A DNA stretch of 64,000 nt from Chitinophagaceae bacterium. Lineage in GTDB: Bacteria; Bacteroidota; Bacteroidia; Chitinophagales; Chitinophagaceae. Where the stretch lies: assembly GCA_947454155.1 (NCBI GenBank), contig CANGIT010000010.1, positions 62,001-126,000 of the forward strand, given 5' to 3'. A program made the translations under genes and the position numbers. Of this stretch, positions 1-8,350 are shown one piece after another (within the stretch, counting starts at the first letter, position 1; the number at the start of each line of letters is the position of its first letter). The notes beneath the pieces were generated by a model that saw only the letters and a program-made list of their open reading frames with translations, was not told the origin of the DNA and ran no database searches.

Positions 1-759
1 GCCAGCATGATTGGTTTCGGTGATGCCATTGGCATTCATTAATGCATCATTGTGTTCACTTCCTTTCATTTTGGCAGCGGCAAATCCGGCACCAAACTCA
101 ATGGCTTTAACAGCCGGAATGGAAAACACCAGATGACTGACCACTGATTCGAACGAATCAAAAAAGGGCTCACCCAAACCGATAGGCACATGTTGCAATC
201 TGCATTGGATGACACCACCAATACTGTCTTGATTTTTGATAGCGAGTGCTATAGCTTCTTCTGCATTTTCATTGCCTCCTAAGGAAAGTATTTTAGAGCT
301 GATAAGCAGCTGAGGATGATGATGTCCAATCATTTTCTTTGCCACAACACCCGCAGCCACCAGCAAAGCTGTCAACCGACCGCTAAAATGTCCGCTACCT
401 CTATAGTCCTGAAAGCCTTTGAATTTCATTGCTGCAGTAAAATCGGCGTGACCTGGACGAGGTATGTTTTTTTGCAATTCGTAATCCTTGCTTTTCGTAT
501 CTGTATTTTCAAATGCGATGGTCAGCGGAGCACCGGTGGTTTTTCCATTGAATACGCCCGACAAAAAGTTAGGAACATCCGGTTCTTGTCTAGACGTGGT
601 GCCAGGCTGAACGCCACCTCTCCTGCGTTGTAAATCTTCTGAAAAATCATCAGCACTGATCGTCAACCCGGGCATCACGCCATCCATCACCACACCAATC
701 ATCGGCCCGTGCGACTCACCAAAAACACTGAGCCTGAAAATCCTTCCAAAACTATTCAT
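1..759 (-). CDS. aroC: Chorismate synthase, N-terminal 253 residues (cut by window edge)
   Basis: Last enzyme of the shikimate pathway; converts 5-enolpyruvylshikimate-3-phosphate to chorismate with reduced FMN. The translation begins MNSFGRIFRLSVFGESHG and continues with DGVMPGL and the RRRGGVQPG...SRQEPD stretch, which match the conserved N-terminal blocks of the family (GESHG, DGxPxGL, RRxPGQ...TxRxExD). The ATG at 759 is the only start consistent with the conserved N-terminus. The gene runs off the left edge in frame, so roughly the last third is not visible. It follows aroA by 67 bases and is probably the last visible gene of the shikimate operon. Confidence 0.95.
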   Translation of the reverse strand, partial: MNSFGRIFRLSVFGESHGPMIGVVMDGVMPGLTISADDFSEDLQRRRGGVQPGTTSRQEPDVPNFLSGVFNGKTTGAPLTIAFENTDTKSKDYELQKNIPRPGHADFTAAMKFKGFQDYRGSGHFSGRLTALLVAAGVVAKKMIGHHHPQLLISSKILSLGGNENAEEAIALAIKNQDSIGGVIQCRLQHVPIGLGEPFFDSFESVVSHLVFSIPAVKAIEFGAGFAAAKMKGSEHNDALMNANGITETNHAG

Positions 760-826
760 GAGAAAATGATTTAGGATAAATACAATACCTGTTTTATTAA
801 TTTGAACACCACGATGTCAGTACATT

Positions 827-2101
827 TCAATCTTCCAACAAATTTACATCAGCCTTTAGGTCTTTCAACACTTCAAAAAAAGCAGGGAAAGATTTTTTTA
901 CAGATTCGGCTCCAGCAACAATCGTTTCTCCTTTAGCCGACAATCCTGCCACAGCCATAGCCATGGCTATTCGGTGATCATGATGAGCATCCACTTCGGC
1001 GCCAGTCACCGCCCCCCTTCCTACAATATGCATACAATCATTTTCAATCCGAATATCCACACCCATCTTTTTCAATTCAGTAAACAAAGCAAAGCCTCGG
1101 TCACTTTCTTTTTCACGCAGCCGATAAACACCTTTAATGCTTGATAGCCCATGAGCATAAGCCGCCAGCACGGCGAGAGGAGGAAAAAGATCCGGACAGT
1201 CGGTGGCATCAAAAGAAAAAGGATGAATTTTTTCTGTTCTATAAACAGTCAACAGACCATTTTCATGATTCAGTTTGACACCGGCAGAAGCAATTGCTTC
1301 CATGATCTGCCTGTCGGCCTGTACGCTATCCAAATCCAATCCAGAAAGACTCACTTCTCCTGCAATACAAGCCGCCACGAGTAAGAATGAAGCACTGCTC
1401 CAATCGCTTTCTACGGCTATACTTAGATCTCTTTTTATTTTGACAAAAGGATGAATGATGATTTGCTGATAGTTATGGTGCGTGATATCGTATCCGAAAT
1501 ATCTCAACAAATTGATGCTTAAATCCACATAACGTTTACTGACCAAATGCTCGACTTCTATGATTACTGATTCTTGAGTGCCATGACAAAAAGCGAATAA
1601 CAAACCCGTAAGATTTTGTGAGCTCTGACTTCCATTTACAACCAGTGATTTAACCTGCATTGGGCCGCTGACTGCAAGAGGCAACTTTGCACCTGTGGAT
1701 TTTACTTCTACCCCCAATGTGCCGAGTATGCTCTCCAAAACAGTAAGTGGGCGATTCATCAAACTACCCATGCCGTTGACAACAAATTGCTGATGCGATA
1801 ATGCCAATAGTGGTGTAAACATTCTTACCGACAACCCGCTTTCGCCTACCTGAATTTGATTGGGCACTCGAATTATCCCATCACTTTCAATCAATAAATG
1901 ACCACCCATCTTTTTCACTAATGCACCACAATCTGCAATAATTTTCAATGCAGTCAAATCGTCGTTGCTATAACCTGGATTAATGATTTCAACCGTCCCT
2001 TTATTCATCAAGGCCAGAGCGCAGATCCTTTGCATCATGCTTTTTCCTGGAGGAACGAGAACATTCCCTGAAATTACAGATGGAGATATACGGGCTCTCA
2101 T
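827..2101 (-). CDS. aroA: 3-phosphoshikimate 1-carboxyvinyltransferase (EPSP synthase)
   Basis: Cytosolic enzyme transferring enolpyruvate from PEP to shikimate-3-phosphate. At 424 residues it has normal length. Visible motifs: PPGKSMMQR near residue 17 (the PGSKS-type phosphate loop, in the divergent Bacteroidota form), GESGLSVRMF, NGSQSSQNLTGLL, SDWSSASF, a catalytic-type Asp in DCPDLFPPLAVLA, LREKESDR and HHDHRIAMAMA near the C-terminus. The ATG overlaps the aroB stop by four bases (ATGA), so the two are translationally coupled. The substrate loops resemble the naturally divergent Bacteroidota branch rather than the E. coli type. Confidence 0.95.
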   Translation of the reverse strand: MRARISPSVISGNVLVPPGKSMMQRICALALMNKGTVEIINPGYSNDDLTALKIIADCGALVKKMGGHLLIESDGIIRVPNQIQVGESGLSVRMFTPLLALSHQQFVVNGMGSLMNRPLTVLESILGTLGVEVKSTGAKLPLAVSGPMQVKSLVVNGSQSSQNLTGLLFAFCHGTQESVIIEVEHLVSKRYVDLSINLLRYFGYDITHHNYQQIIIHPFVKIKRDLSIAVESDWSSASFLLVAACIAGEVSLSGLDLDSVQADRQIMEAIASAGVKLNHENGLLTVYRTEKIHPFSFDATDCPDLFPPLAVLAAYAHGLSSIKGVYRLREKESDRGFALFTELKKMGVDIRIENDCMHIVGRGAVTGAEVDAHHDHRIAMAMAVAGLSAKGETIVAGAESVKKSFPAFFEVLKDLKADVNLLED

Positions 2102-3129
2102 GAGATGATGGCCTTTAAAAGGTTATGCAACAATGAAAGTTGAATAGCAGTAACAACAGGCTTGCCCGGATTTTGCAACAAGATAAAATTCATAGTATCT
2201 CCCTCTCTCTTTTTATCCTGCAATAAATTATCAAATAAAGCGTCAATATCAACATTGAAATCCACAGGCAATTGATACTTTTTCAAAAGACTTATCATCC
2301 TGTTCACTTGCTGAAAAGGCAAACCCGTATGCAGATGAGAAAGCTTGGCTGCAATGACCATTCCAATACTTACAGCATGTCCGTGAGGGATATTCATTTG
2401 TTTTTCTATGGCATGCCCGATGGTATGTCCGAAATTGAGCCATCTCCGCTGTTTTTTATCAAGCGGGTCCTGAATGACAATATCCATTTTGATTTTCACA
2501 TTGCGCTTGATGATATCATACAAAAATGAAGTCTCGTTTCTAAAAAAGTCAATGTCATGTTTTTCAAGAAGGGCTAACAAATCCTCGTCTGCTATCCAAG
2601 CGTGCTTGATGATTTCGGCACAGCCATTGATCCATTCAGCAACAGGAAGCGACGATAACAATTGAGGGTCGAACCATACTTCTTTTGGTTGGTAAACCGT
2701 ACCCAGCATATTTTTATACCGGCCTACATTGATCCCGTTCTTGCCGCCTAAGGCAGCATCTACTATAGCCAATACCGAGGTGGGAGCAAGTATCAAAGGC
2801 ATCCCTCTTTTGAAAATTGAAGCTACAAATCCTGCTATATCGGTCACCACACCTCCACCTACGCCTACTAAAACATGTTGGCTGGTCATCTGATGATCCA
2901 ATAATTTTTGAATGACATCATCTACAGTTTTCTGTATTTTATTTTCCTCACCGGGAGCAATTACGACATAGAAAAAGCCATCAAAAATGGAAGTGTGGGC
3001 CTTGTAAACATTTTCATCTGTTATCAAAACACATTTTTCTTTATTCAAAGCTTCAAGCCTCGCATGTAAATCGACACCGAAAAAAAAAGCAGTGGCACTT
3101 TGCCCTATTTGATAATGCAGTGTTTCCAT
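2098..3129 (-). CDS. aroB: 3-dehydroquinate synthase
   Basis: Second shikimate step: NAD- and metal-dependent cyclisation of DAHP to 3-dehydroquinate. 343 residues. Motifs seen: GVGGGVVTDIAGFVAS (nucleotide loop), KRGMPLILAPTSVLA, DAALGGKNGINV, GCAEIIKHA (metal-binding Glu), NFGHTIGHAIE and PHGHAVSIGM (metal-binding His residues). It overlaps the upstream DAHP synthase stop by one base (TAATG) and the downstream aroA start by four, so the order of the operon is DAHPS-CM, aroB, aroA, aroC. Confidence 0.95.
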   Translation of the reverse strand: METLHYQIGQSATAFFFGVDLHARLEALNKEKCVLITDENVYKAHTSIFDGFFYVVIAPGEENKIQKTVDDVIQKLLDHQMTSQHVLVGVGGGVVTDIAGFVASIFKRGMPLILAPTSVLAIVDAALGGKNGINVGRYKNMLGTVYQPKEVWFDPQLLSSLPVAEWINGCAEIIKHAWIADEDLLALLEKHDIDFFRNETSFLYDIIKRNVKIKMDIVIQDPLDKKQRRWLNFGHTIGHAIEKQMNIPHGHAVSIGMVIAAKLSHLHTGLPFQQVNRMISLLKKYQLPVDFNVDIDALFDNLLQDKKREGDTMNFILLQNPGKPVVTAIQLSLLHNLLKAIIS

Positions 3130-4229
3130 TAAGATTGAGTATCGTTTTGATACATGACCCGATTCTGATGATTAATACTTTCGAGATGTACAGCTTCAAA
3201 ATATCTTTTGATGAACTCTTCGCTCAAACCAAGGTCAGAAGCCTTTTTCATCAGTCTATCCAAAATGCCATTCCATCGTTCTGTTTGCAGAATGGTAATA
3301 TTATTATCTTTTTTATAAGTTCCTATCTGATCGGAAAGCTTCATTCTTTGCGCCAATAAGGTGATCAGTTCATCATCTGTGTGATCTATCTGCTCTCTAA
3401 TTTTATGTATAGTAGAAAAGCCATCTTCGTGATCATCGAGATGAGTACGCCATTTCAGTTCATTCAATAACATGCTCAGCTGTAAAGGTGTAATTTGTTG
3501 CTGAGCATCGCTCCAAGCCGTATCGGGCTCGGGGTGAGACTCTATCATGATACCGGAAAAATCGAGGTCGATGCTTTTCTGCGCGATTTCGGCAAGTAAG
3601 GTTCTGTTGCCACAAATATGAGAAGGGTCGCAAATCAAAGGAATTTCAGGAAACCTTCTGCGCATTTCGATAGGAATTTGCCACATAGGTGGGTTTCTGA
3701 AAGAAGTATGAGCAAAAGATGAAAATCCTCTGTGTATTAATCCTATTTCATTTATCCCTGACTTTTCGATTCTCTCCAAAGCTCCAATCCAAAGTTGAAT
3801 ATCAGGGTTGATGGGATTTTTTATCAGCACAGGAACGTTTATACCTTGCAAAGCATCGGCAATTTGCTGTACAGAAAAAGGGTTGGAGGTTGTTCTGGCA
3901 CCTATCCAAAGTACATCTATTTCATATTTAAGCGCAAGTTCTACATGTTGTGGTGTAGCTACCTCAACCGTAACCGGGATGCCATAAGCTTTTTTGGCTT
4001 TTTTCAGCCATTCTAGTCCAATTTCGCCTACACCCTCAAACATCCCTGGCTTTGTACGTGGCTTCCAGATTCCTGAGCGGAACAGAGATATATTGCCCAA
4101 TAGAGAAAGCTGCTCCGCCATGTACATTACCTGTGCTTCCGTTTCAGCACTGCATGGCCCACTGATCAAGAGCGGCTTGGTAGCTAAAAGTGATTTTGAT
4201 GCCAATAAATTGAAAGGCTGTTTTTCCAC
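3129..4229 (-). CDS. Bifunctional 3-deoxy-7-phosphoheptulonate synthase / chorismate mutase type II
   Basis: First enzyme of the shikimate pathway (PEP plus erythrose-4-phosphate to DAHP) with a fused chorismate mutase, the usual Bacteroidota arrangement. Residues about 1-260 are the KDSA-like DAHP synthase barrel: LLISGPCSAETE, FRSGIWKPRTKPG, VTVEVATPQHVE, WIGARTTSNPF, LIKNPINPD, CDPSHICGNR, MIESHPEPD. Residues about 275-360 are an AroQ chorismate mutase helix bundle (IREQIDHTDDELITLLAQRM). The start is a GTG at 4229; a near-perfect -7 element ends five bases upstream of it. The fused mutase probably acts as the regulatory domain, as known for related fusions (family knowledge, not seen here). 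Confidence 0.93.
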   Translation of the reverse strand: MEKQPFNLLASKSLLATKPLLISGPCSAETEAQVMYMAEQLSLLGNISLFRSGIWKPRTKPGMFEGVGEIGLEWLKKAKKAYGIPVTVEVATPQHVELALKYEIDVLWIGARTTSNPFSVQQIADALQGINVPVLIKNPINPDIQLWIGALERIEKSGINEIGLIHRGFSSFAHTSFRNPPMWQIPIEMRRRFPEIPLICDPSHICGNRTLLAEIAQKSIDLDFSGIMIESHPEPDTAWSDAQQQITPLQLSMLLNELKWRTHLDDHEDGFSTIHKIREQIDHTDDELITLLAQRMKLSDQIGTYKKDNNITILQTERWNGILDRLMKKASDLGLSEEFIKRYFEAVHLESINHQNRVMYQNDTQS

Positions 4230-4233
4230 GGGG

Positions 4234-4241
4234 CAAAATTA
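4234..4241 (-). promoter_or_regulatory. -7 promoter element of the shikimate operon, possibly leaderless
   Basis: Minus-strand TAATTTTG matches the Bacteroidota TAnnTTTG consensus. Only CCCC separates it from the GTG start at 4229, so the transcript would begin at or next to the start codon. The same TTAATTTTGCCCC block precedes trmH at 14834. No clear -33 TTTG at the usual distance of about 19 bases. Confidence 0.5.
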
Positions 4242-4283
4242 ACCCAAATGTGGGGTTTGCATTTCAAAAATGGGAAATAATAT

Positions 4284-4318
4284 TAAAAGAGAAAGCCACC
4301 CCGAAGGATGGCTTTCTT
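4284..4318 (-). terminator. Intrinsic terminator of the small lipoprotein gene
   Basis: On the minus strand an AAGAAAGCCA...TGGCTTTCTC hairpin with a TTCGG loop region is followed by TTTTAATATTATTT. It lies between the lipoprotein stop (4388) and the shikimate operon start (4229), so it separates the two units. Confidence 0.75.
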
Positions 4319-4387
4319 ATAATTTGCCAAGTTTTTGTAATTGTCAGATATGATCGGCAAAAATCATAATCTTTTACTGAGCTAAAA

Positions 4388-4588
4388 TTATTTTTTAGCA
4401 GCAGAATCAGCTTTAGGAGCTGTAGAATCAGCAGCTGGAGCTACAGTTGAATCAGCAGCTGGAGCAGCTGGAGTTTCAGTAGCTGGAGCTACAGTTGAAT
4501 CTGCAGCAGGAGTTTCTTCAGTTTTGTCACCACCACCACAAGCGGTCAGTGAAGCAGCGATCATAGCAATTGCTAAAAACTTTTTCAT
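4388..4588 (-). CDS. Small Ala/Pro/Thr-rich lipoprotein
   Basis: A 66-residue protein of unknown function. It has a lipoprotein signal peptide with lipobox LTAC (Cys17) followed by GGGDKTEE. The mature part is only about 50 residues and consists of imperfect copies of AADSTVAPA-type units, ending in a Lys-rich SAAKK. This composition suggests an unstructured, membrane-anchored tail. It is transcribed divergently from the ECF sigma factor operon with a long palindrome between them, so it could be a regulon member, but that is inference. It has its own terminator. Confidence 0.8.
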   Translation of the reverse strand: MKKFLAIAMIAASLTACGGGDKTEETPAADSTVAPATETPAAPAADSTVAPAADSTAPKADSAAKK

Positions 4589-4633
4589 TGTTGTTTTTTT
4601 TTGGTTTAAAATTATAATTTGCAGTTAATACCG

Positions 4634-4641
4634 CAAATATA
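4634..4641 (-). promoter_or_regulatory. -7 element of the small lipoprotein gene
   Basis: Minus-strand TATATTTG fits TAnnTTTG exactly and lies 46 bases upstream of the ATG at 4588. The upstream -33 region falls inside the palindrome at 4646-4682. Confidence 0.5.
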
Positions 4642-4645
4642 ATAA

Positions 4646-4682
4646 AGTAACCCAAAAAAAATTATTTTTTTTCAGGGTTACT
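4646..4682. promoter_or_regulatory. 37-bp near-perfect palindrome between divergent lipoprotein and sigma factor genes
   Basis: Arms AGTAACCC (4646-4653) and GGGTTACT (4675-4682) flank A8-TTA-T8, which is itself self-complementary; a CA dinucleotide is the only bulge. No T-run follows on either strand, so it does not look like a normal terminator. Its position over the likely -33 region of the lipoprotein gene and just before the sigma factor start suggests an operator or an mRNA hairpin. Confidence 0.55.
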
Positions 4683-4712
4683 AAAATCCCACAATTGTAT
4701 AAAGAATACGCC

Positions 4713-5279
4713 GTGAATCAATTTGAACCTGACAAGCAATTACTGAGGGGTTTGGCCGATCAGGACCGTGATTCCATCGAAAAAATCTACCGACTCAATT
4801 ATCCGATGATTCAGCATATGATCATCAATAACAGTGGAAGTGCTGATGACGCGGCGGACATTTTTCAGGAAACGATGATTGTTCTCTTTGAAAAAGCCAC
4901 AGACCCTCAATTTGAACTGAACTGTTTGCTAAAGACCTACATTTATTCAGTTGCCCGCAGAATCTGGCTGAAAAAGATTCAGCAGCAACAAAGAATGCTG
5001 ACCCAAGAGCAGGATTTTGAACAAGTGGTTCTTGTAGATGATGATTTAGAGATCCATGAGCAAAAGCAAAACCAGTTCAACATCATGGAAAGTGCCATGG
5101 CAAAAATCGGCGAACCTTGCAAAAGCTTGCTGGAAGCGTTTTATGTGAATAAGAAACCGATGCAGTTGATTGCCGAAGAATTCAAATATACCAATGCCGA
5201 CAACGCGAAAACGCAGAAATACAAATGCCTGATGAGACTTAAAAAGTTGTTTTTCGCCGAGTACAACAAAAAAAACTGA
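4713..5279 (+). CDS. ECF-type sigma-70 family RNA polymerase sigma factor
   Basis: Alternative sigma factor. Sigma-2 region at roughly residues 15-80 (LRGLADQDRDSIEKIYRLNY, then ADDAADIFQETMIVLFEKA, the core-binding/-10 recognition helix). Sigma-4 region at about residues 120-185 (ESAMAKIGEPCKSLLEAFYV, helix-turn-helix PMQLIAEEFKYTNADNAKTQKYKCLMRLKKLF). There is no ATG start; candidates are GTG at 4713 (chosen, gives VNQFEPDKQ, like relatives) and TTG at 4695. The stop overlaps the next gene's ATG by one base (TGATG), so sigma factor and membrane protease are translationally coupled. The long palindrome at 4646-4682 lies immediately upstream. Confidence 0.88.
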   Translation: MNQFEPDKQLLRGLADQDRDSIEKIYRLNYPMIQHMIINNSGSADDAADIFQETMIVLFEKATDPQFELNCLLKTYIYSVARRIWLKKIQQQQRMLTQEQDFEQVVLVDDDLEIHEQKQNQFNIMESAMAKIGEPCKSLLEAFYVNKKPMQLIAEEFKYTNADNAKTQKYKCLMRLKKLFFAEYNKKN

Positions 5280-6397
5280 TGGACATGGAAGATATTTTAT
5301 TGACAGACGCTATAGAACGTTACCATAAAAATGAGATGTCGCCCGAAGAGCGTGCTTATTTCGAGGACCTGCGTAAAAACAATGCTGACATCGACCAGCT
5401 CACCGTCGAGCAATTATATCTACTGAATCAACTGGAAAATTATAGCGCTCAAAAGAAATTCAAATCCGTACTCAAGGAAACCCATCAAAAACTTTCACAA
5501 GAAGGAATCATCTCCCCACCTACAGCCACACAGGGTCGCATTTACCAAATCTGGAACAGATACAAAAGAACGGTTGCCGTAGCTGCATCCATTGCCCTTA
5601 TCGTATCCGTACTTACCGGCTTATTGGTTTCCGTTTTGAATCCTGCCAAACAAAACAACATCAAGCCGCTGGTTGAAAAGCTCAAAGAGCAAGACAACAA
5701 ATACAAGAAACTCGAAAAGCAATTGGGCGATTTACACAATGCCAATGAACAGCAGGAGGAAAAACCCAGAGTGGAAAGTAAATTCAGGGCCACAGGATTC
5801 ATGATTGATGTCAACCACAACATCATTGTCACCAACGCCCATGTTCTTTCTGAAGCGAAAAACTTGCTGATTGTTGAAAATGACAAAGGCGAACAATTTC
5901 AGGCTGAGTCCATTTACGTGAATGCAGACAATGATCTCGCCATTCTAAAAATTACTGATCCAGAATTTAAAAAACTGGCACCAATTCCTTTCAGCGTAAA
6001 GAAAAATAGTGCGGATTTGGCCGAACAAATCTTTATGCTGGGCTATCCCAAACAAGAGATCGTATACGGCGAGGGATATATCAGTGCCCAAAACGGCTAT
6101 CAAATGGACACCCTTTATTATCAGCTGAGTACATTGGCCAATGAAGGAAACAGTGGATCTCCGGTTCTGAATAAAAACGGAGAGTTAATCGGTATCATCT
6201 CTAGCAAAGAAGCTAATGCAGAAGGTGTGGTTTATGCGGTGAAGTCCACCAGCATTTATGATGCCATCAAAGAGATGAAAAAAGTAAAGGAAAACGAAGA
6301 TATACGCATCACTTGCAATCCTATCTTAAGAAAAACAGACCGCGTCACTCAGATCAAAAAACTGAAGGATTACGTATTTATGATCAAGGGTAATTAA
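5279..6397 (+). CDS. Membrane-anchored trypsin-like serine protease with anti-sigma-like cytoplasmic N-terminus
   Basis: 372 residues. Residues 1-75 form an acidic helical cytoplasmic region (DAIERYHKNEMSPEERAYFE...) resembling the N-termini of Bacteroidota anti-sigma proteins. Residues about 98-120 are one transmembrane helix; 128-160 a predicted coiled coil; 165-335 a trypsin-like/HtrA-like protease domain with the triad His188 (TNAHVLS), Asp219 (NDLAIL) and Ser292 (GNSGSP). There is no PDZ domain. The gene is coupled to the ECF sigma factor. Inference: the N-terminus holds the sigma factor and the periplasmic protease is the sensor or releasing activity, putting RseA-like and DegS-like roles in one chain. 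The protease assignment is firm; the anti-sigma role is not proven. Confidence 0.85.
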   Translation: MDMEDILLTDAIERYHKNEMSPEERAYFEDLRKNNADIDQLTVEQLYLLNQLENYSAQKKFKSVLKETHQKLSQEGIISPPTATQGRIYQIWNRYKRTVAVAASIALIVSVLTGLLVSVLNPAKQNNIKPLVEKLKEQDNKYKKLEKQLGDLHNANEQQEEKPRVESKFRATGFMIDVNHNIIVTNAHVLSEAKNLLIVENDKGEQFQAESIYVNADNDLAILKITDPEFKKLAPIPFSVKKNSADLAEQIFMLGYPKQEIVYGEGYISAQNGYQMDTLYYQLSTLANEGNSGSPVLNKNGELIGIISSKEANAEGVVYAVKSTSIYDAIKEMKKVKENEDIRITCNPILRKTDRVTQIKKLKDYVFMIKGN

Positions 6398-6423
6398 TTC
6401 CCTTTTTTGAAATCCCTTAATCA

Positions 6424-7323
6424 TTACCCCCACAAAGAAGCAGGATATACTTTATCTGCAATCAACTGATCTATATTGGCCTTAACCCCAGGGGCGTCCT
6501 CCTTATATGTAACCCCAAACCACTGCGCGGATGTAGGAATGACGCTGATTTTATTTTGCTGATGACTGATAAATTCATCTGCAATAATCGGTATGAAGAA
6601 TTCAGATTTCAACTCCCCTGCATTTTTAGCAAGAAACTCCTGAAATAATTCAGCGGTTTTTTTGAATAATTGTGGATGAAAACACCAGAAATTCATGGAT
6701 ACACTGGAGCTGCCGGCCACTTCAAACTGCTGCCCCTCTTCTTCAAAAACCACTTTGTCTTCAGTTTTAAAAATCTTTGTTCTTTCTTTAATGGAGACGA
6801 GATGATTGTCTTCATCCACCACACAAACACCTCTACTCACTGTTCCATGCTCACTCAGCGTTTTCTCTAACCGATAGCCAATAATGGCATATTTATTTTC
6901 ATTACAACCGGATTTCAGAAAGTTCGCAGCTTGCACAAAAGCATCACTGCCATAATAATCATCTGCATTGATCACCGCAAAAGGCTCATTAATAGCGTTC
7001 ATAGCACACAAAACAGCATGCCCTGTGCCCCAGGGTTTAGTACGGCCTTCCGGAATTAGTGAAGCATCAACAAAAGCGTCCATTTCCTGATATACATAAT
7101 CCACAGCGATTTTACCATCCAGTTTTGCCCCAAACCTTTCTTTGAATGCATCAGCAAAATCCTTACGTATAATAAAAACGACCTTATCAAAACCCGCTTG
7201 TATGGCATCATAAATGGAATAATCCATAATGGTTTCTCCCGAAGGACCAAAGCCCTCGGTTTGTTTCATACTGCCATATCTGCTCGCCATTCCTGCGGCA
7301 AGTATTAAAAGAGTCGGTTGCAT
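6424..7323 (-). CDS. Sugar-phosphate nucleotidyltransferase family protein
   Basis: Cytosolic GT-A-fold NTP transferase of 299 residues. N-terminal signature LILAAGMASRYGSMKQTEGFG followed by GETIMDYSIYDA is the nucleotide-binding loop; INADDYYG near residue 105 carries the metal-binding Asp. C-terminal half (FFIPIIADEFI, WFGVTYKEDAPGV) matches a Bacteroidota family often annotated simply as nucleotidyltransferase; the exact sugar is unknown. An upstream extension to 7377 is possible, but the ATG at 7323 (MQPTLLILAAG) fits the family. Convergent with the protease gene, 26 bases apart; divergent from the PLP enzyme. Confidence 0.85.
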   Translation of the reverse strand: MQPTLLILAAGMASRYGSMKQTEGFGPSGETIMDYSIYDAIQAGFDKVVFIIRKDFADAFKERFGAKLDGKIAVDYVYQEMDAFVDASLIPEGRTKPWGTGHAVLCAMNAINEPFAVINADDYYGSDAFVQAANFLKSGCNENKYAIIGYRLEKTLSEHGTVSRGVCVVDEDNHLVSIKERTKIFKTEDKVVFEEEGQQFEVAGSSSVSMNFWCFHPQLFKKTAELFQEFLAKNAGELKSEFFIPIIADEFISHQQNKISVIPTSAQWFGVTYKEDAPGVKANIDQLIADKVYPASLWG

Positions 7324-7349
7324 AACTAGAATTTGAAAATTTGGACGTA

Positions 7350-8303
7350 ATGTTACAAAAAGAAAGCTCAATATCAAAGATTAACTTTAAAAATTTGTTA
7401 TCCAAAGGCGTAAATATCAACGTTGAAAAGCTGAAAGGAAGCCAATTTGACAATATCGACAGTGATTTTCATGTCGCCAGATTCGATCATTTACACCCTG
7501 TCGTATCAGGCAACAAATTTTATAAGCTTCATGAGTTCATTGAGCAGGCGAAAAAAGAAAAAATCAATATAATTGTTACCGCCGGAGGCGCATTCTCCAA
7601 CCATTTGGTGGCCACGGCCTATCTTACCAAGCAACTTGGGATCAAAAGCTTCGGCTTGGTTAGAGGTGAATGGAAAGCTACAAACATTTCACCTACGCTT
7701 TCCTTTTGCGCATCGCATCAAATGACTTTAATCCCTGTGAAAAGGGACGATTACGCAAAGCTCGACGAACACTTGATTTCTCAATTCACGCAACTGCCGG
7801 CCAACAGTTTTTTATTCATTCCAGAAGGCGGTTTTCATCCTTTAGGGGCTGAAGGTGCCACTTGGATGATGCGCGCCATTGAGCAGCACAACCCTACACA
7901 CATCATACTGGCAACGGGCACTTGCACTACAATTGCGGGCATGATGAAAGCCGCAACACCTCAAACAACCATCATTGGCATTCCGGTTTTGAAAGGCATT
8001 GAAGACGAATTGACCAGAATAAACCAGCTGATCGGCGAAACATGGCAACACCCTCCTGTTTTCTTCAAAGACTACCATTGGGGCGGGTATGCCAGATTCA
8101 ATTCCTCACTTCTGGATTTCATGAACAGTTTCTATGATCAAACCAGCATTCCTACCGATTTTGTATATACAGCCAAAATGTTTTATGCTTTACAGGATCT
8201 GGCGCAAAAAAAATATTTTCCAACCGGAAGTAATGTAATCGCCATTCATACCGGTGGTTTACAGGGGAATTTTTCACTGCCAAAAGGAAGGCTAAATTTT
8301 TAA
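7350..8303 (+). CDS. PLP-dependent enzyme, ACC deaminase / D-cysteine desulfhydrase family
   Basis: 317-residue fold-type II PLP enzyme. The PLP Lys is in HPVVSGNKFYKLHEF, and the substrate/phosphate loop is TAGGAFSNHLVATA. A glycine-rich phosphate cradle LATGTCTTIAGMMKA and the C-terminal VIAIHTGGLQGN complete the family pattern. Whether it deaminates aminocyclopropane-carboxylate or desulfhydrates D-cysteine cannot be told from the sequence; in Bacteroidota the second is more likely. ATG at 7350 is preferred over an in-frame TTG at 7341. Confidence 0.85.
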   Translation: MLQKESSISKINFKNLLSKGVNINVEKLKGSQFDNIDSDFHVARFDHLHPVVSGNKFYKLHEFIEQAKKEKINIIVTAGGAFSNHLVATAYLTKQLGIKSFGLVRGEWKATNISPTLSFCASHQMTLIPVKRDDYAKLDEHLISQFTQLPANSFLFIPEGGFHPLGAEGATWMMRAIEQHNPTHIILATGTCTTIAGMMKAATPQTTIIGIPVLKGIEDELTRINQLIGETWQHPPVFFKDYHWGGYARFNSSLLDFMNSFYDQTSIPTDFVYTAKMFYALQDLAQKKYFPTGSNVIAIHTGGLQGNFSLPKGRLNF

Positions 8304-8350
8304 TTCCATTGCCATCAGATTATATTTGCCCTTCTTATTTCTTAACTGGA

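Noticed and set aside
7324..7377. 18-residue N-terminal extension of the nucleotidyltransferase
   Set aside because: The family begins at the MQPTLLILAAG residue; the extension overlaps the divergent gene's 5' region.
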